NCBI GenBank assembly: GCA_903837495.1
Contig: CAILUT010000042.1
Location: forward strand, 1-60,700
DNA from: an uncultured Flavobacteriales bacterium
GTDB lineage: Bacteria; Bacteroidota; Bacteroidia; CAIKAF01
DNA: 60,700 nucleotides
Reading direction: 5' to 3'
Shown here: one piece after another, positions 1 to 8,165 of the stretch
Layout of the letters: each line of letters starts with the position of its first letter
Position numbering within the stretch: position 1 is the stretch's first letter
Notes under the pieces: generated by a model
Databases searched by the model: none
Seen by the model: the letters and a program-made list of their open reading frames with translations, nothing else
What the model was told of the DNA's origin: nothing
Position numbers and translations under genes: made by a program

Positions 1-60
1 CTGTTCCCCGACTCCAGCAACCCCGACTCAGAAGACAAACCCGACCAAGCAGAAAAATAA
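1..60 (+). CDS. C-terminal end of an upstream protein (possibly FtsH)
   Basis: The first 60 bases read in frame as 19 residues (LFPDSSNPDSEDKPDQAEK) followed by TAA, and the stop directly abuts the cdsA ATG. The acidic, proline- and serine-rich tail is the kind of disordered end seen on FtsH in Bacteroidota, where ftsH-cdsA-psd is a common order. Identity is inferred from context only; the catalytic part lies outside the window. Confidence 0.5.
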   Translation: MFPDSSNPDSEDKPDQAEK

Positions 61-873
61 ATGTCAGCCAAATCAGGCAAGGAAGTGGCCATTAGAGCCA
101 CATCAGGGTTGTTTTATGTTTCCCTTGTTCTGGGACTTATTTTTTTGAAGGCCCCTTACTTCCAATTCGGAATGGCCCTCTTCGCTCTGCTGCTTGCCCG
201 AGAATCGTATTTTTTGGTGGCCAAATTGACCGGATTAAACCCAAACCCTTGGACGGCGCCCGTTCTTTTGATCTTGCCCGCGGCCTCTGTTTTGCCCCCC
301 GATTCTTTGGCCTTTGACCCCTCGTTGGGCATTGCTGTTTCCCTGCTGGCCCTGCTCATGTTCCTGTGGCTCGCAAAAAAATCCACAGCAACCGCCGTAT
401 GGTTAAGCTTGGGAATCTTGCTTCAACTGGCCTTTTGGCTCCTGTCTAGGTTGGGCTGGCAAGACCCTTTCCCCGCCAAAGTAATTATGGTGCTGTTTTT
501 CCTCACTTGGATCAACGATACCCTGGCCTATCTGGCAGGGAGTTTCTTCGGAAAAACAAAAATCGCCCCCTCTATTTCTCCCTCAAAATCCGTTGAAGGC
601 TTTTTTGCCGGCCTCATCGGCTCGGCCCTCTTTTTGTTCTTCCTCTCCAAATACTGGCTAAACGCAAACCCCATACCTTGGATTGGGTTTGCATTGATTT
701 ATGTGCCCCTGGCCGTGGCGGGCGATTTTTTTGAAAGCCTTTTGAAGCGAAAAGCCGGGGTAAAAGACAGCGGAAACATCATGCCCGGACACGGAGGAGC
801 CATGGATCGGTTTGATTCCTTTATATTTGCGGTACCACTAACCTACATTTATATCATTAAACTACTCCTATGA
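61..873 (+). CDS. cdsA: Phosphatidate cytidylyltransferase (CDP-diglyceride synthase)
   Basis: Makes CDP-diacylglycerol from phosphatidic acid and CTP, the branch-point precursor of bacterial phospholipids, in the inner membrane. The 270-residue protein is a string of hydrophobic segments. Near its end it carries the family signature: SLLKRKAGVKDSG, then GHGGAMDRFDS (about residues 243-253), with the metal-binding Asp residues. The length is normal. The ATG follows the upstream stop without a gap, and the gene overlaps psd by 4 bp (ATGA), so upstream gene, cdsA and psd are probably one translationally coupled phospholipid operon. Confidence 0.95.
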   Translation: MSAKSGKEVAIRATSGLFYVSLVLGLIFLKAPYFQFGMALFALLLARESYFLVAKLTGLNPNPWTAPVLLILPAASVLPPDSLAFDPSLGIAVSLLALLMFLWLAKKSTATAVWLSLGILLQLAFWLLSRLGWQDPFPAKVIMVLFFLTWINDTLAYLAGSFFGKTKIAPSISPSKSVEGFFAGLIGSALFLFFLSKYWLNANPIPWIGFALIYVPLAVAGDFFESLLKRKAGVKDSGNIMPGHGGAMDRFDSFIFAVPLTYIYIIKLLL

Positions 874-1562
874 ACGGCATACACAAGGAAGGACACCTTT
901 GGATTGGGATTTCAGTGCTGCTGGTGTTTACCCTCATCGCAGGACTCATGTTTCAGCTCGGCCCAACGCACTTCCTCTCCCTGGGCATCACCATTTTGGG
1001 CGCCGCCTGGTTGCTTTTGCTGATTCAATTTTTCCGAATCCCCGACCGCAAATTAAAAAAACAACCCGATTTTGTGCTCAGCCCCTGCGACGGTAAGGTA
1101 GTGGTGGTTGAAAAGGTGTTTGAACCCGAATACCTGAAAGAAGAGTGCTGGCAAATTTCTGTGTTTATGAACCCTTTGAATGTGCACATCAATTGGTATC
1201 CCATTGACGGAGAAATAGAGCATTACCAATACCACCCCGGAAAATATTTGGTGGCCTGGCACCCCAAAAGCAGTACCGAAAACGAACGAAGCTCCGTAGG
1301 CATGGTTACCCATTCAAACCAGCGGCTTTTGATTCGTCAAATTGCCGGTGTGCTTGCCCGTAAAATTTGCTGTTACGCGATCAAAGGCGTTCGAGTCGCT
1401 CAAAACCAAGAAATGGGCTTTATTAAATTCGGGTCTCGAGTCGATCTCTTCCTTCCTTTAAATACCGAAATTCGGGTGGAAATAGGCGATGTGGTTACCG
1501 GTGGAATCTCCAGACTAGCCCAATTGGCCCAAGCCGAATCAACGGAAGAGCCAGCGCTTTAA
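870..1562 (+). CDS. psd: Phosphatidylserine decarboxylase family protein
   Basis: Converts phosphatidylserine to phosphatidylethanolamine using a pyruvoyl group formed by self-cleavage. The 230-residue protein has two N-terminal membrane segments, a conserved SPCDGKVVVVEKV stretch (about 71-83), MNPLNVHINWYP (about 100-111), and the cleavage site FGSRVDLFLP near residue 187, where the Ser after Gly would become the pyruvoyl group. The short form with a GS site is the type usual in Bacteroidota. It starts inside the cdsA stop (ATGA) and its last 24 bp overlap the convergent gene that ends at 1539. Confidence 0.93.
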   Translation: MNGIHKEGHLWIGISVLLVFTLIAGLMFQLGPTHFLSLGITILGAAWLLLLIQFFRIPDRKLKKQPDFVLSPCDGKVVVVEKVFEPEYLKEECWQISVFMNPLNVHINWYPIDGEIEHYQYHPGKYLVAWHPKSSTENERSSVGMVTHSNQRLLIRQIAGVLARKICCYAIKGVRVAQNQEMGFIKFGSRVDLFLPLNTEIRVEIGDVVTGGISRLAQLAQAESTEEPAL

Positions 1563-2171
1563 AATCCACCAAATCAAGAAAAATACGGCGGCCGATATCC
1601 CAAGCAATACCGCCGCTTCTTTTCGGTCCGGATATGGCATCGCCCTTCGCTCATGCAAGCTGCGAACCGATCCCTTTTCTAACTTTTCCCAAGCCGCTAC
1701 CGCCATGAATTTTCGCACCGGAAAGGTGGCTTTGATGTTGCCCAACTCTTCAGCATAGGTAATTCTAGATGCCACAATCCCCTCGTCTATTTCTGTTCCC
1801 CTAGGCTTTTTTCGGCTCCTACTGCAAAAGTGAAGCCCTAAACTTTTGTCGGCCTGCCGGTCTAAATACAACAGCCATTCTTCTCCAGGCAAAAATACCA
1901 TGGCACAAGAACTCTGGCAGTCGTACCCGATTTTCATCGGCGATGGCAAATCGCCCCACAGCAATTCCAGGCCTCGGAAATAAACCCAACACCGCGTTTG
2001 ATCTATGCTTGCCATTGAATCTACCCGTACGCGAGCTACAGCCCAACTGTTTTGAACGGCATCTGCCGACCAGTTTTTCAAAACCCCACCGCAATCGCAG
2101 GCCTGAACGCTTAAACTCAATAAACTGAACAAAGCCAAAAAACAACCCCTGCCTAAATTCCAGTTAGCCAT
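1539..2171 (-). CDS. Secreted TIMP/netrin-like (NTR-fold) protein with C-terminal membrane anchor
   Basis: About 210 residues. I chose the ATG at 2171 because it gives a clean signal peptide ending at ACDCGG; an upstream start would add 10 non-hydrophobic residues. After the signal peptide the protein begins with Cys-x-Cys, has a conserved strand (YFRGLELLWGDLP), a middle Cys pair, LPGEEWLLYLD, and then FCSRSRK. This pattern (N-terminal CxC, GE-x-WLLY, CSRS) is that of bacterial TIMP/netrin-like domains; the assignment is from pattern memory. A membrane helix near the end (AAVLLGISAAVFFLIWWILK) would anchor it facing out. Its ATG overlaps the hutH stop by 8 bp, suggesting co-transcription. 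Function unknown. Confidence 0.7.
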   Translation of the reverse strand: MANWNLGRGCFLALFSLLSLSVQACDCGGVLKNWSADAVQNSWAVARVRVDSMASIDQTRCWVYFRGLELLWGDLPSPMKIGYDCQSSCAMVFLPGEEWLLYLDRQADKSLGLHFCSRSRKKPRGTEIDEGIVASRITYAEELGNIKATFPVRKFMAVAAWEKLEKGSVRSLHERRAMPYPDRKEAAVLLGISAAVFFLIWWILKRWLFR

Positions 2172-3648
2172 GCGATTGAATAAAGGCAATTGACTTTTCA
2201 ATCAGGGGACTCATTTCGGCATCTTCTTGTAAAAAAGGAACCTCAGCCCGAAATTGGGTGCGGTAGAATTCAATGCCTGTCGAACTGCGCAACGGATGGT
2301 GAAAATCAAGCGCCTGACACACCGCCAGCCATTCCATTCCCAAAATCCTCCAAACCCTTTCTACCTGAGCTCTGGCCTGCAATGCCGCATTCGCACCCAT
2401 GCTTACATGGTCTTCTTGCCCACGGCTTGAATCAATGCTGTCAACCGATGCCGGACTCGCCCCTTGCTTGTTCTGACTCACCAAGGCGGCAGCACTGTAC
2501 TGCACAATCATAAACCCAGAATTCAACCCTGCATTGGGCGTTAAAAAAGCCGGCAAGCCCCTGTCTCCATTAATCAGTTTGTATATGCGGCGTTCAGATA
2601 TGCTTCCCAATTCGGCCACTGCAATTTTAAGGTAATCCATCGCCAAGGCCAAAGGCTCCCCATGAAAGTTGCCCCCTGAAATTATTTCTTCGGTGTCACT
2701 GAAAATCAAGGGATTGTCGGTGGTTGACTGAGCCTCTACTTCAATCGTATTCCCGATAAAGTGCAGGCTGTCCAAAATGGCCCCATGCACCTGGGGCACA
2801 CAGCGAAACGAATAGGGATCTTGCAGGTATTTCCGCTCTTTGCTTTGAAGTTCTGAATTCTTCAAAAGCGCCAAAACACCCTCCGCACTCCGAATTTGAC
2901 CCCTATGCGGCCTAGCCGCATGAACCCGAAGGTCAAAAGCCGCTAAATTTCCAGAATACGCATCCAATCCTGCTGCCGCATTTATCTGTGCCCAATCCCA
3001 CGCTTTCAACGCTCCTTCTAAGGCCACCAAACCCTGAGCCAACATGTATTGGGTGCCGTTCAACAAGGCTAAACCTTCTTTTTCACGCAGCTGCAAAGGA
3101 GTCAACCCAAACATCGATTCTATTTCAGCCCCCGAATGCCGCTTTCCTTGAAAATGGAAAAAGCCCATCCCCAGCAATGGAAGGGAAAGATGGGCTAGGG
3201 GAGCCAAGTCCCCGCTGGCACCCAGCGAACCACTCTCCGGCACCTCTGGCAGTATTCCCAGTTTGTAAAATTCCAAAAGCCGATCAACAACCTCCCGCCG
3301 TATCCCGCTAAGCCCCCAACCAAAAGAAAGAATCTTCAATCCAAGCATGCAACGCACAACCCTTTCATCTACTGGCATTCCAGTTCCACATGCATGCGAT
3401 TTTACCAGATTCTCCTGCAGTTTTATGCTGTCTTCATCTGCAATTTCGGTGGTGTACAGGGCACCAAATCCTGTGTTGATTCCATAATAACGTGCACCTT
3501 CTTTCTTGAGCATGCATTCTAAGGTGGCCCTAGAGCGCTCAACCTGCGCATAAAATTCCGCAGCTAAACAGATTTCAGTGTCTGCATGGCCTAAGGAAAA
3601 CAACTCGAGCAAGCTCAATGGCCTGCAATTAAATTCAACCTGCGGCAT
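2164..3648 (-). CDS. hutH: Histidine ammonia-lyase
   Basis: Removes ammonia from L-histidine to give urocanate. The 494-residue protein has YGINTGFGAL near residue 54, SHACGTG near 85, the autocatalytic MIO triad Ala-Ser-Gly in GSLGASGDLAPLAHL (about 141-155), and QEDHVSMGA near 413. The His in SHA and the Glu in QED favour histidine over phenylalanine or tyrosine as substrate; this is inferred from known family determinants. No hutU, hutI or formiminotransferase gene is nearby. The start overlaps the 3' end of hisS by 14 bp, so the two histidine-using genes are probably co-transcribed. Confidence 0.9.
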   Translation of the reverse strand: MPQVEFNCRPLSLLELFSLGHADTEICLAAEFYAQVERSRATLECMLKKEGARYYGINTGFGALYTTEIADEDSIKLQENLVKSHACGTGMPVDERVVRCMLGLKILSFGWGLSGIRREVVDRLLEFYKLGILPEVPESGSLGASGDLAPLAHLSLPLLGMGFFHFQGKRHSGAEIESMFGLTPLQLREKEGLALLNGTQYMLAQGLVALEGALKAWDWAQINAAAGLDAYSGNLAAFDLRVHAARPHRGQIRSAEGVLALLKNSELQSKERKYLQDPYSFRCVPQVHGAILDSLHFIGNTIEVEAQSTTDNPLIFSDTEEIISGGNFHGEPLALAMDYLKIAVAELGSISERRIYKLINGDRGLPAFLTPNAGLNSGFMIVQYSAAALVSQNKQGASPASVDSIDSSRGQEDHVSMGANAALQARAQVERVWRILGMEWLAVCQALDFHHPLRSSTGIEFYRTQFRAEVPFLQEDAEMSPLIEKSIAFIQSHG

Positions 3649-5032
3649 AAGCTTCCGATGTATAGTGCTGAGGCAGGTCTTCCCAAAAAACAGTGTGCTG
3701 CACCCCGGTCTGCATGTTCTTTATTCCAACTTCTTGATTTTCCCGCTCCCGGTCTCCAATCGAAACAACAAATTTGGCCTTCCTCTGGTTGGCATACTTC
3801 ATTTGCTTCTGAATTTTAACGGCCTCCGGAAACATGTCGCAACGTGCACCAAGCCCCCTTAGTTTTACCATAAACCGCTGTGCCGCTTTTGCGCCCTCTT
3901 CGTCAAAATGCAAGAAGAAATAATCTAGTCCCGTTTGCAAGTCCTCAGGCCAAGAATGCTGGGCTTGCAGGTAATCGTAAATGCGCTCGGCCCCAAACGA
4001 TATTCCTACGCCCGACAAATCGGGAACCCCAAACATATCGGTCAGGTTGTCGTAACGCCCGCCACCGCCAAGGCTTCCCAAACCGCTCCCCGGCAGCAGC
4101 ACCTCAAAAATACAACCGGTATAGTAGTCTAAGCCTCGGGCCAGTCTAGGATTAAAAACCAAACTTGCCTTGCCGGGCAGGCTTCCCAAGTCCAGGCAGC
4201 GGTCAAAAACCAGTTCCAGTTCTTCTATGCCTTTTTCGGCATTTTCCAAACCCACAAACAGCGGTTTAATGGCTTCGGGCAGAGTTCCCGGTAGCCAGTT
4301 CAGCAAGGGGTCCAGCAAGGCAAGTTGAGCTGCGTTAAGTCCTTCTTTGCGGAACAAATCCAGCAAGGCCTCGCTGGGCAGTTTATCGCTTTTGTCCAGA
4401 ATCCCAATCAAGGCAGCGGCCTTTTCAGGCATTTCCAGGCGTTCTGCCAATCCCATCAACAATCCGCGGTGGTTTATTTGAATTTGAGCTCCTTCAATTC
4501 CCAAAGCAGCAAAGCCCTCGGCAAACACCCGCACCAATTCCACTTCTTGCCACAAAGAACGGCTTCCCACAACGTCCACATCGCATTGGTAAAATTCGCG
4601 GTAACGCCCTTTTTGGGGTTGGTCGGCCCTCCAAACCGCTTGAATTTGGTGGCGTTTAAAAGGAAAAGGCAAGGTGCCTCGGTGGGCCGACACAAAACGG
4701 GCAAAGGGAATGGTTAAGTCGTAGCGCAGGGCCTTTTCGCTAATCAAACCCAACATTTGCTTGGAATTGGGTTCGGGCAGCTGGGCCTCTTGCACCGCCT
4801 TCATAAAATCGCCGCTGTTTAAAACTTTGAAAATCAGCCGGTCGCCTTCTTGTCCATACTTGCCGGTTAAAACCTCCATCCGTTCCATGCTGGGAGTTTC
4901 TATGCCATCAAATCCAAAGGTTAAAAAGACATTGCGCAGCCGTTCAAAAATAAAGCGGCGTTTCCGCATTTCTTCGGCGCCAAAATCCCGCATGCCTTTG
5001 GGCGGGGTTAAGGGTAGTGCTTGATTTGCCAT
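3635..5032 (-). CDS. hisS: Histidyl-tRNA synthetase
   Basis: Charges tRNA-His; a class II synthetase of normal length (465 residues). Visible: motif 2 region FKRHQIQAVWRADQPQKGR with the following Arg-Glu, the HisA loop RGLDYYTGCIFEV, a glycine-rich GGGGRYDNL stretch, motif 3 GVGISFGAERIYDYL, and a C-terminal anticodon-binding domain. The reading frame stays open upstream to 5191, but that stretch runs into a repeat element. The ATG at 5032 (MANQALPLTPPKGMRDF) is the right start by homology. A TACCTTTG box ends 4 nt before this ATG, so the mRNA may be leaderless. Confidence 0.96.
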   Translation of the reverse strand: MANQALPLTPPKGMRDFGAEEMRKRRFIFERLRNVFLTFGFDGIETPSMERMEVLTGKYGQEGDRLIFKVLNSGDFMKAVQEAQLPEPNSKQMLGLISEKALRYDLTIPFARFVSAHRGTLPFPFKRHQIQAVWRADQPQKGRYREFYQCDVDVVGSRSLWQEVELVRVFAEGFAALGIEGAQIQINHRGLLMGLAERLEMPEKAAALIGILDKSDKLPSEALLDLFRKEGLNAAQLALLDPLLNWLPGTLPEAIKPLFVGLENAEKGIEELELVFDRCLDLGSLPGKASLVFNPRLARGLDYYTGCIFEVLLPGSGLGSLGGGGRYDNLTDMFGVPDLSGVGISFGAERIYDYLQAQHSWPEDLQTGLDYFFLHFDEEGAKAAQRFMVKLRGLGARCDMFPEAVKIQKQMKYANQRKAKFVVSIGDRERENQEVGIKNMQTGVQHTVFWEDLPQHYTSEAYAAG

Positions 5033-5036
5033 GGAA

Positions 5037-5044
5037 CAAAGGTA
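5037..5044 (-). promoter_or_regulatory. -7 promoter box of hisS
   Basis: TACCTTTG on the minus strand matches the Bacteroidota -7 consensus TAnnTTTG. It ends 4 nt upstream of the hisS ATG. No clear TTG -33 element is visible at the expected distance. Confidence 0.6.
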
Positions 5045-5120
5045 ATATTTCGGGGGGCGTTTGGAATGTACAGGTTGAAATTGCTTGGCTTGCTTTTCCA
5101 GGCAAAGGTGTTGGATTGGG

Positions 5121-5268
5121 GCGGCCGCCGGGCTTTCCGGGCTACTCCGCAGTCCAAAACGGGCCGGCCCAGGCCCGGCAGCAGCTCCCAAGGTCGCTCT
5201 GCCGGTCTAGGGCCGGCCTCCGTTTTGGCCTTTGCGGGGTAGCCTCGTCAATCCCTGCCGCAGGCCGC
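5121..5268 (+). repeat. Palindromic interspersed element, copy A
   Basis: One of seven related elements. Outer conserved segments are CGGGCTTTCC plus GCTACTCCGC on the left and TTTGCGGGGTAGCC plus TCAATCCCTGCCGC on the right. Between them a long stem pairs 5154-5170 (CCAAAACGGGCCGGCCC) with 5210-5228 (GGGCCGGCCTCCGTTTTGG), then CCGGCAG with CTGCCGG. The loop holds GCTCCCAAGGTCGC (5184-5197). It lies between the hisS promoter and the rhomboid stop codon (8 bp away). The open frames crossing it are by-products. Confidence 0.9.
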
Positions 5269-5275
5269 TCGGGGC

Positions 5276-6001
5276 TCAATCCTCCTCTTCCAATTTGGGC
5301 GACTCTGTCTTGGGGTTTTTAGATACCCATTCGTACTGAATTTGCATGCTTTGATGGCCAGAAAACGGTCCTGCCCCATGTTCATGTTCCTCTGCCTGGC
5401 CTTCCTCCGGTTCATCGGGCTCCGTTTCCCAGCTGTATTTTGTGCGCTTCGGCAGGCTAGACTTAAAAACAAATGCCCAAAAAACTCCGGCCAAAGCCCC
5501 TGAAATATGGCTTTCAAACGACACATCGGGTTGAAGGGGCAAAAGCCCCCAAACCATGGATCCATACAGAAAAACCGCAAGCATTGTAAAGGCCAGCAGG
5601 CGGACATTGTCGGCCACAATGCCGGCGGCCATTAAAAACCCAACGTACCCATAAATCAAACCGCTGGCGCCAATGTGGTATGAGGGCCGTCCAATCAGCC
5701 AGGTCAGCAATCCCCCCAGCAAAATCAAGCCCAGACTCAGCCCAAAAAACCTCCGACCAACTATCCATAGGGTTAAAAAACTAAGGACTCCCAAAGGCAA
5801 CACATTGCTGAACAAATGGGTAGCATTTTGATGAATAAAGGGAGCGAAAACCAAGCCCACAAGCCCTTTCCATTCCCGCGGGTAAATGCCCAGTTCATAC
5901 CAAGGGGCTTCGTGTCCGGGCATCCACACAAACACCAACATCGGTATCAGCATCATCAGCAGCGAGGCAATGGAAAAAGGAAGTATCGGATTTGTTTTCA
6001 T
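5276..6001 (-). CDS. Rhomboid family intramembrane serine protease
   Basis: A multi-pass membrane protease that cuts substrates within the membrane. About 241 residues from the ATG at 6001; a longer frame would need a TTG start. Visible: FIHQNATHLFSNVLPL (the conserved His and Asn region before the catalytic core), the nucleophile motif GASGLIYGYVGFL and the catalytic His in FESHISGALAGVFWAF. The hydrophilic C-terminal tail is acidic (EPDEPEEGQAEEHEHG). The stop codon is 8 bp from repeat copy A. Substrate unknown. Confidence 0.88.
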   Translation of the reverse strand: MKTNPILPFSIASLLMMLIPMLVFVWMPGHEAPWYELGIYPREWKGLVGLVFAPFIHQNATHLFSNVLPLGVLSFLTLWIVGRRFFGLSLGLILLGGLLTWLIGRPSYHIGASGLIYGYVGFLMAAGIVADNVRLLAFTMLAVFLYGSMVWGLLPLQPDVSFESHISGALAGVFWAFVFKSSLPKRTKYSWETEPDEPEEGQAEEHEHGAGPFSGHQSMQIQYEWVSKNPKTESPKLEEED

Positions 6002-6078
6002 TCGGCGGAGCCGGGGTTTACCCAAATGCAAGGCCTTTTAACAAGGCTAAAAGAAAAAACGACAAAAAGCATGCCAAC

Positions 6079-6684
6079 CTAGGCCTTTGAAACCACCAAC
6101 CGTTGGGCTTTCAAATGCCGGAACAGCTTTGATTTTTCGGCCCGATAAATCAATTGAAAAGAGGCATTGGTAAAGGCATACATCAATACCAGCGGAAACA
6201 GCCAAACCAGCACGTTCAGCCAAGGGCTGGAAAAGGGTTGGGGGTAAATCCACCAATACAAGCCATACACAATGCCCAGATAAAAAACATTAAATGGAGA
6301 AAAAGGATTTGACATTTGCAAGCGAATCAAACTGCCTCCATTTGGATTTTCCTGCCATTGTATTCGAATTTTGATTCTCCGTTGCCAAGGTTTTTTCGCG
6401 TTGCGTACCGCAACCAAACTGGAACTTCGGTACCTGCCCGAATAGGCAAATTCCTCAAGCCCAGAACGCATAAAGTACAGGGAATCGGGTTGAACCATGC
6501 GGTGCAAAGCCAATTTCAACTCAAGTACGCCAAAGGTAGATTGCAGCACATAGGACCGAAAAGGCAACAATCGAAGCCAGGCTCTGCGGTACCAAAAACG
6601 TAAGGCATGGACAAACACACTCAAAGTTAGGATAATCCCATGAGTTATAAAAGTTCGGCCTTGAAACGGCCCACAATCCATCAT
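6079..6684 (-). CDS. Hypothetical protein with two C-terminal membrane segments
   Basis: About 201 residues from the ATG at 6684 (a TTG at 6696 is also possible). I do not recognise a family. There is one hydrophobic stretch near the N-terminus (THGIILTLSVFVHALRFWY), a soluble middle rich in Arg and aromatic residues, and two hydrophobic segments near residues 135-178 (VFYLGIVYGLYWWIYP and VLVWLFPLVLMYAF). It ends with a short basic tail. It is on the same strand as the rhomboid gene, 77 bp upstream of it, and could be co-transcribed. Confidence 0.65.
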   Translation of the reverse strand: MMDCGPFQGRTFITHGIILTLSVFVHALRFWYRRAWLRLLPFRSYVLQSTFGVLELKLALHRMVQPDSLYFMRSGLEEFAYSGRYRSSSLVAVRNAKKPWQRRIKIRIQWQENPNGGSLIRLQMSNPFSPFNVFYLGIVYGLYWWIYPQPFSSPWLNVLVWLFPLVLMYAFTNASFQLIYRAEKSKLFRHLKAQRLVVSKA

Positions 6685-6789
6685 CTTCAAAGCCAACTCA
6701 AACCTAGGAGCTGCAGCGACTCAAAATTTTGCGCCGCTGCGTTAACGCCTCAACCCAATTTCAAATCCCACACGGCAAACGGCAACAAC

Positions 6790-6930
6790 GCGGCAGGGAT
6801 TGACGAGGCTACCCCGCAAGGCTGCCGAAGCCTGGCCCGCTAGGTGCGGAGGCGACGTTAGGAGCCCCCGCAAACCAGCTGGGCCAGCCTTTCGGCAACC
6901 GCGGAGTAGCCCGGAAAGCCCGGCTGCCGC
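6790..6930 (-). repeat. Palindromic interspersed element, copy B (reverse orientation)
   Basis: Same architecture as copy A, read on the minus strand: GCCGGGCTTTCCGGGCTACTCCGC at the start (left part shared with A) and CTTGCGGGGTAGCCTCGTC at the end. The stem pairs TGCCGAAAGGCTGGCCC with GGGCCAGGCTTCGGCAG, and TGCGG with CCGCA next to the loop. The loop (GCTCCTAACGTCGC, at 6852-6865) differs from the main form at two positions. Confidence 0.85.
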
Positions 6931-6961
6931 CCCCAATGCAGCCAAGCAAAAACCAGCTAAA

Positions 6962-7011
6962 TTTGGAATCTATTCCAAAAAAGTTACGATAAATTTGGAA
7001 TCCATTCCAAA
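6962..7011. promoter_or_regulatory. Two tandem 18-bp palindromes (operator candidates)
   Basis: TTTGGAAT-CT-ATTCCAAA at 6962-6979 and TTTGGAAT-CC-ATTCCAAA at 6994-7011 are perfect inverted repeats with 8-bp arms. Their centres are 32 bp apart, about three helical turns, and the whole 32-bp unit is duplicated. The TTTG of the second palindrome (6994-6997) lies 21 bp before TACTTTTA (7019-7026), a likely -7 box, so a bound protein would cover the -33 element of the ATPase gene. Confidence 0.75.
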
Positions 7012-7040
7012 AAGGTTGTACTTTTACGTAAAATTCGCTT

Positions 7041-8165
7041 GTGATTCAACGGATTATTGAAGAACAAATTTCAGCACGACTTTTTAAAGGAAAGGTCATA
7101 ACCTTGATTGGTGCCCGGCAAACTGGAAAAACCACCTTGTTGAAAAAAATTTTTCATGCCCAAGGGGACAATGCGCTTTGGCTAAATGCAGATGAGTACG
7201 ACATAAAAGAGCGATTTAAAAATCCGACCTCCACATCGCTTAAGGCCTTAATAGGGAATAAAAAAATTGCCATACTTGACGAGGCGCATCAAATTCCGGA
7301 AATTGGGTTGGCCTTGAAATTGTTGGCAGACACCTACCCTGAAATTCAGGTAATTGCCACCGGTTCTTCTGCTTTTGAACTGCAAAACAAAACCCAGGAG
7401 CCCCTAACCGGCCGAAAATTTGAATTCCACTTGTTTCCCTTGGCCTACCGAGAATTGGCGAACCACAGTCAAGAAATGATGGAACAAAGGCTATTAAACC
7501 ATCGGCTTGTATTTGGTTCTTATCCTGAAGTAATAAACAACCAAGGGAATGAAATTGAGGTGCTAAAGCTATTGGCCGACAGCTTTTTGTACCGCGATTT
7601 GCTGATGCTAGAGAACATAAAGAAGCCAGAAAAGTTGGTTAAGTTATTGCAAGCATTGGCGTATCAAATTGGGCAAGAAGTATCGTACAATGAGGTTGGC
7701 AATACGATTGGTTTGGATAGCAAAACCGTAGAAACCTACATTCAACTGTTGGAAAAATCGTTTGTTGTTTTTCGTTTGCCTTCTTTTAGCCGAAATCTGA
7801 GGAATGAGTTAAAGGCATCGAAGAAAATATATTTCTACGACAACGGAATACGCAATGCCCTGATAGCCTCTTTTCAGCTTTTGGAAGGAAGGCAAGACAT
7901 TGGGGCCTTGTGGGAAAATTATTTGGTTTCGGAACGAAGAAAAAAGAATTACTACCAGCGATTTTACGGAAATTCGTATTTCTGGCGAACAAAAGAAAAG
8001 CAAGAAATCGACTACCTGGAAGAAGCAGACGGAGGTTTAAAGGCTTATGAGTTCAAATGGAAGGAAAAAGCCAAGCACCGAATCAGCAAAACCTTTTGCA
8101 ATGCCTATCCCAATAGCGAAACGGCCCTTATTCACTCAGGAAATTATGATTCCTTTTTGCACTAA
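7041..8165 (+). CDS. AAA-type ATPase with C-terminal DUF4143 domain
   Basis: 374 residues, GTG start. The Walker A motif is GARQTGKTTLLKK (about 24-36), Walker B is KIAILDEAH (about 81-89), and a sensor-like TGSSAFEL follows. The middle contains a winged-helix-like part (EVSYNEVGNTIGLDSKTVETYIQLLE). The C-terminal DUF4143 region ends with WENYLVSE, then EIDYLE and AYEFKW, the degenerate PD-(D/E)xK-like pattern usual in this family. The family is widespread and patchily distributed; its function is not established. The gene is visibly more AT-rich than its neighbours and sits beside repeat B, consistent with horizontal gain. Confidence 0.9.
   Translation: MIQRIIEEQISARLFKGKVITLIGARQTGKTTLLKKIFHAQGDNALWLNADEYDIKERFKNPTSTSLKALIGNKKIAILDEAHQIPEIGLALKLLADTYPEIQVIATGSSAFELQNKTQEPLTGRKFEFHLFPLAYRELANHSQEMMEQRLLNHRLVFGSYPEVINNQGNEIEVLKLLADSFLYRDLLMLENIKKPEKLVKLLQALAYQIGQEVSYNEVGNTIGLDSKTVETYIQLLEKSFVVFRLPSFSRNLRNELKASKKIYFYDNGIRNALIASFQLLEGRQDIGALWENYLVSERRKKNYYQRFYGNSYFWRTKEKQEIDYLEEADGGLKAYEFKWKEKAKHRISKTFCNAYPNSETALIHSGNYDSFLH

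Larger units (their letters stand above)
6685..7040. other. Intergenic region with repeat copy B and an operator-like tandem palindrome
   Basis: This gap of about 356 bp between divergent genes holds repeat copy B (6790-6930) and, next to the ATPase gene, two 18-bp palindromes and its promoter. The first 100 bp show nothing I can name. Confidence 0.7.

Noticed and set aside
1539-1562. 24-bp convergent overlap of psd with the NTR-like gene as an annotation error
   Set aside because: Both stops are clear and both proteins keep good family or topology features up to their ends; short convergent overlaps are common.
2164-3648. HutH-like enzyme as a tyrosine ammonia-lyase of pigment synthesis
   Set aside because: The QEDHVSM Glu and SHA His favour histidine, and no aryl-polyene genes are nearby.
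5033-5191. Longer N-terminus for hisS
   Set aside because: The extension is encoded by repeat A and its border, has no homology to HisRS, and the promoter box lies inside it.
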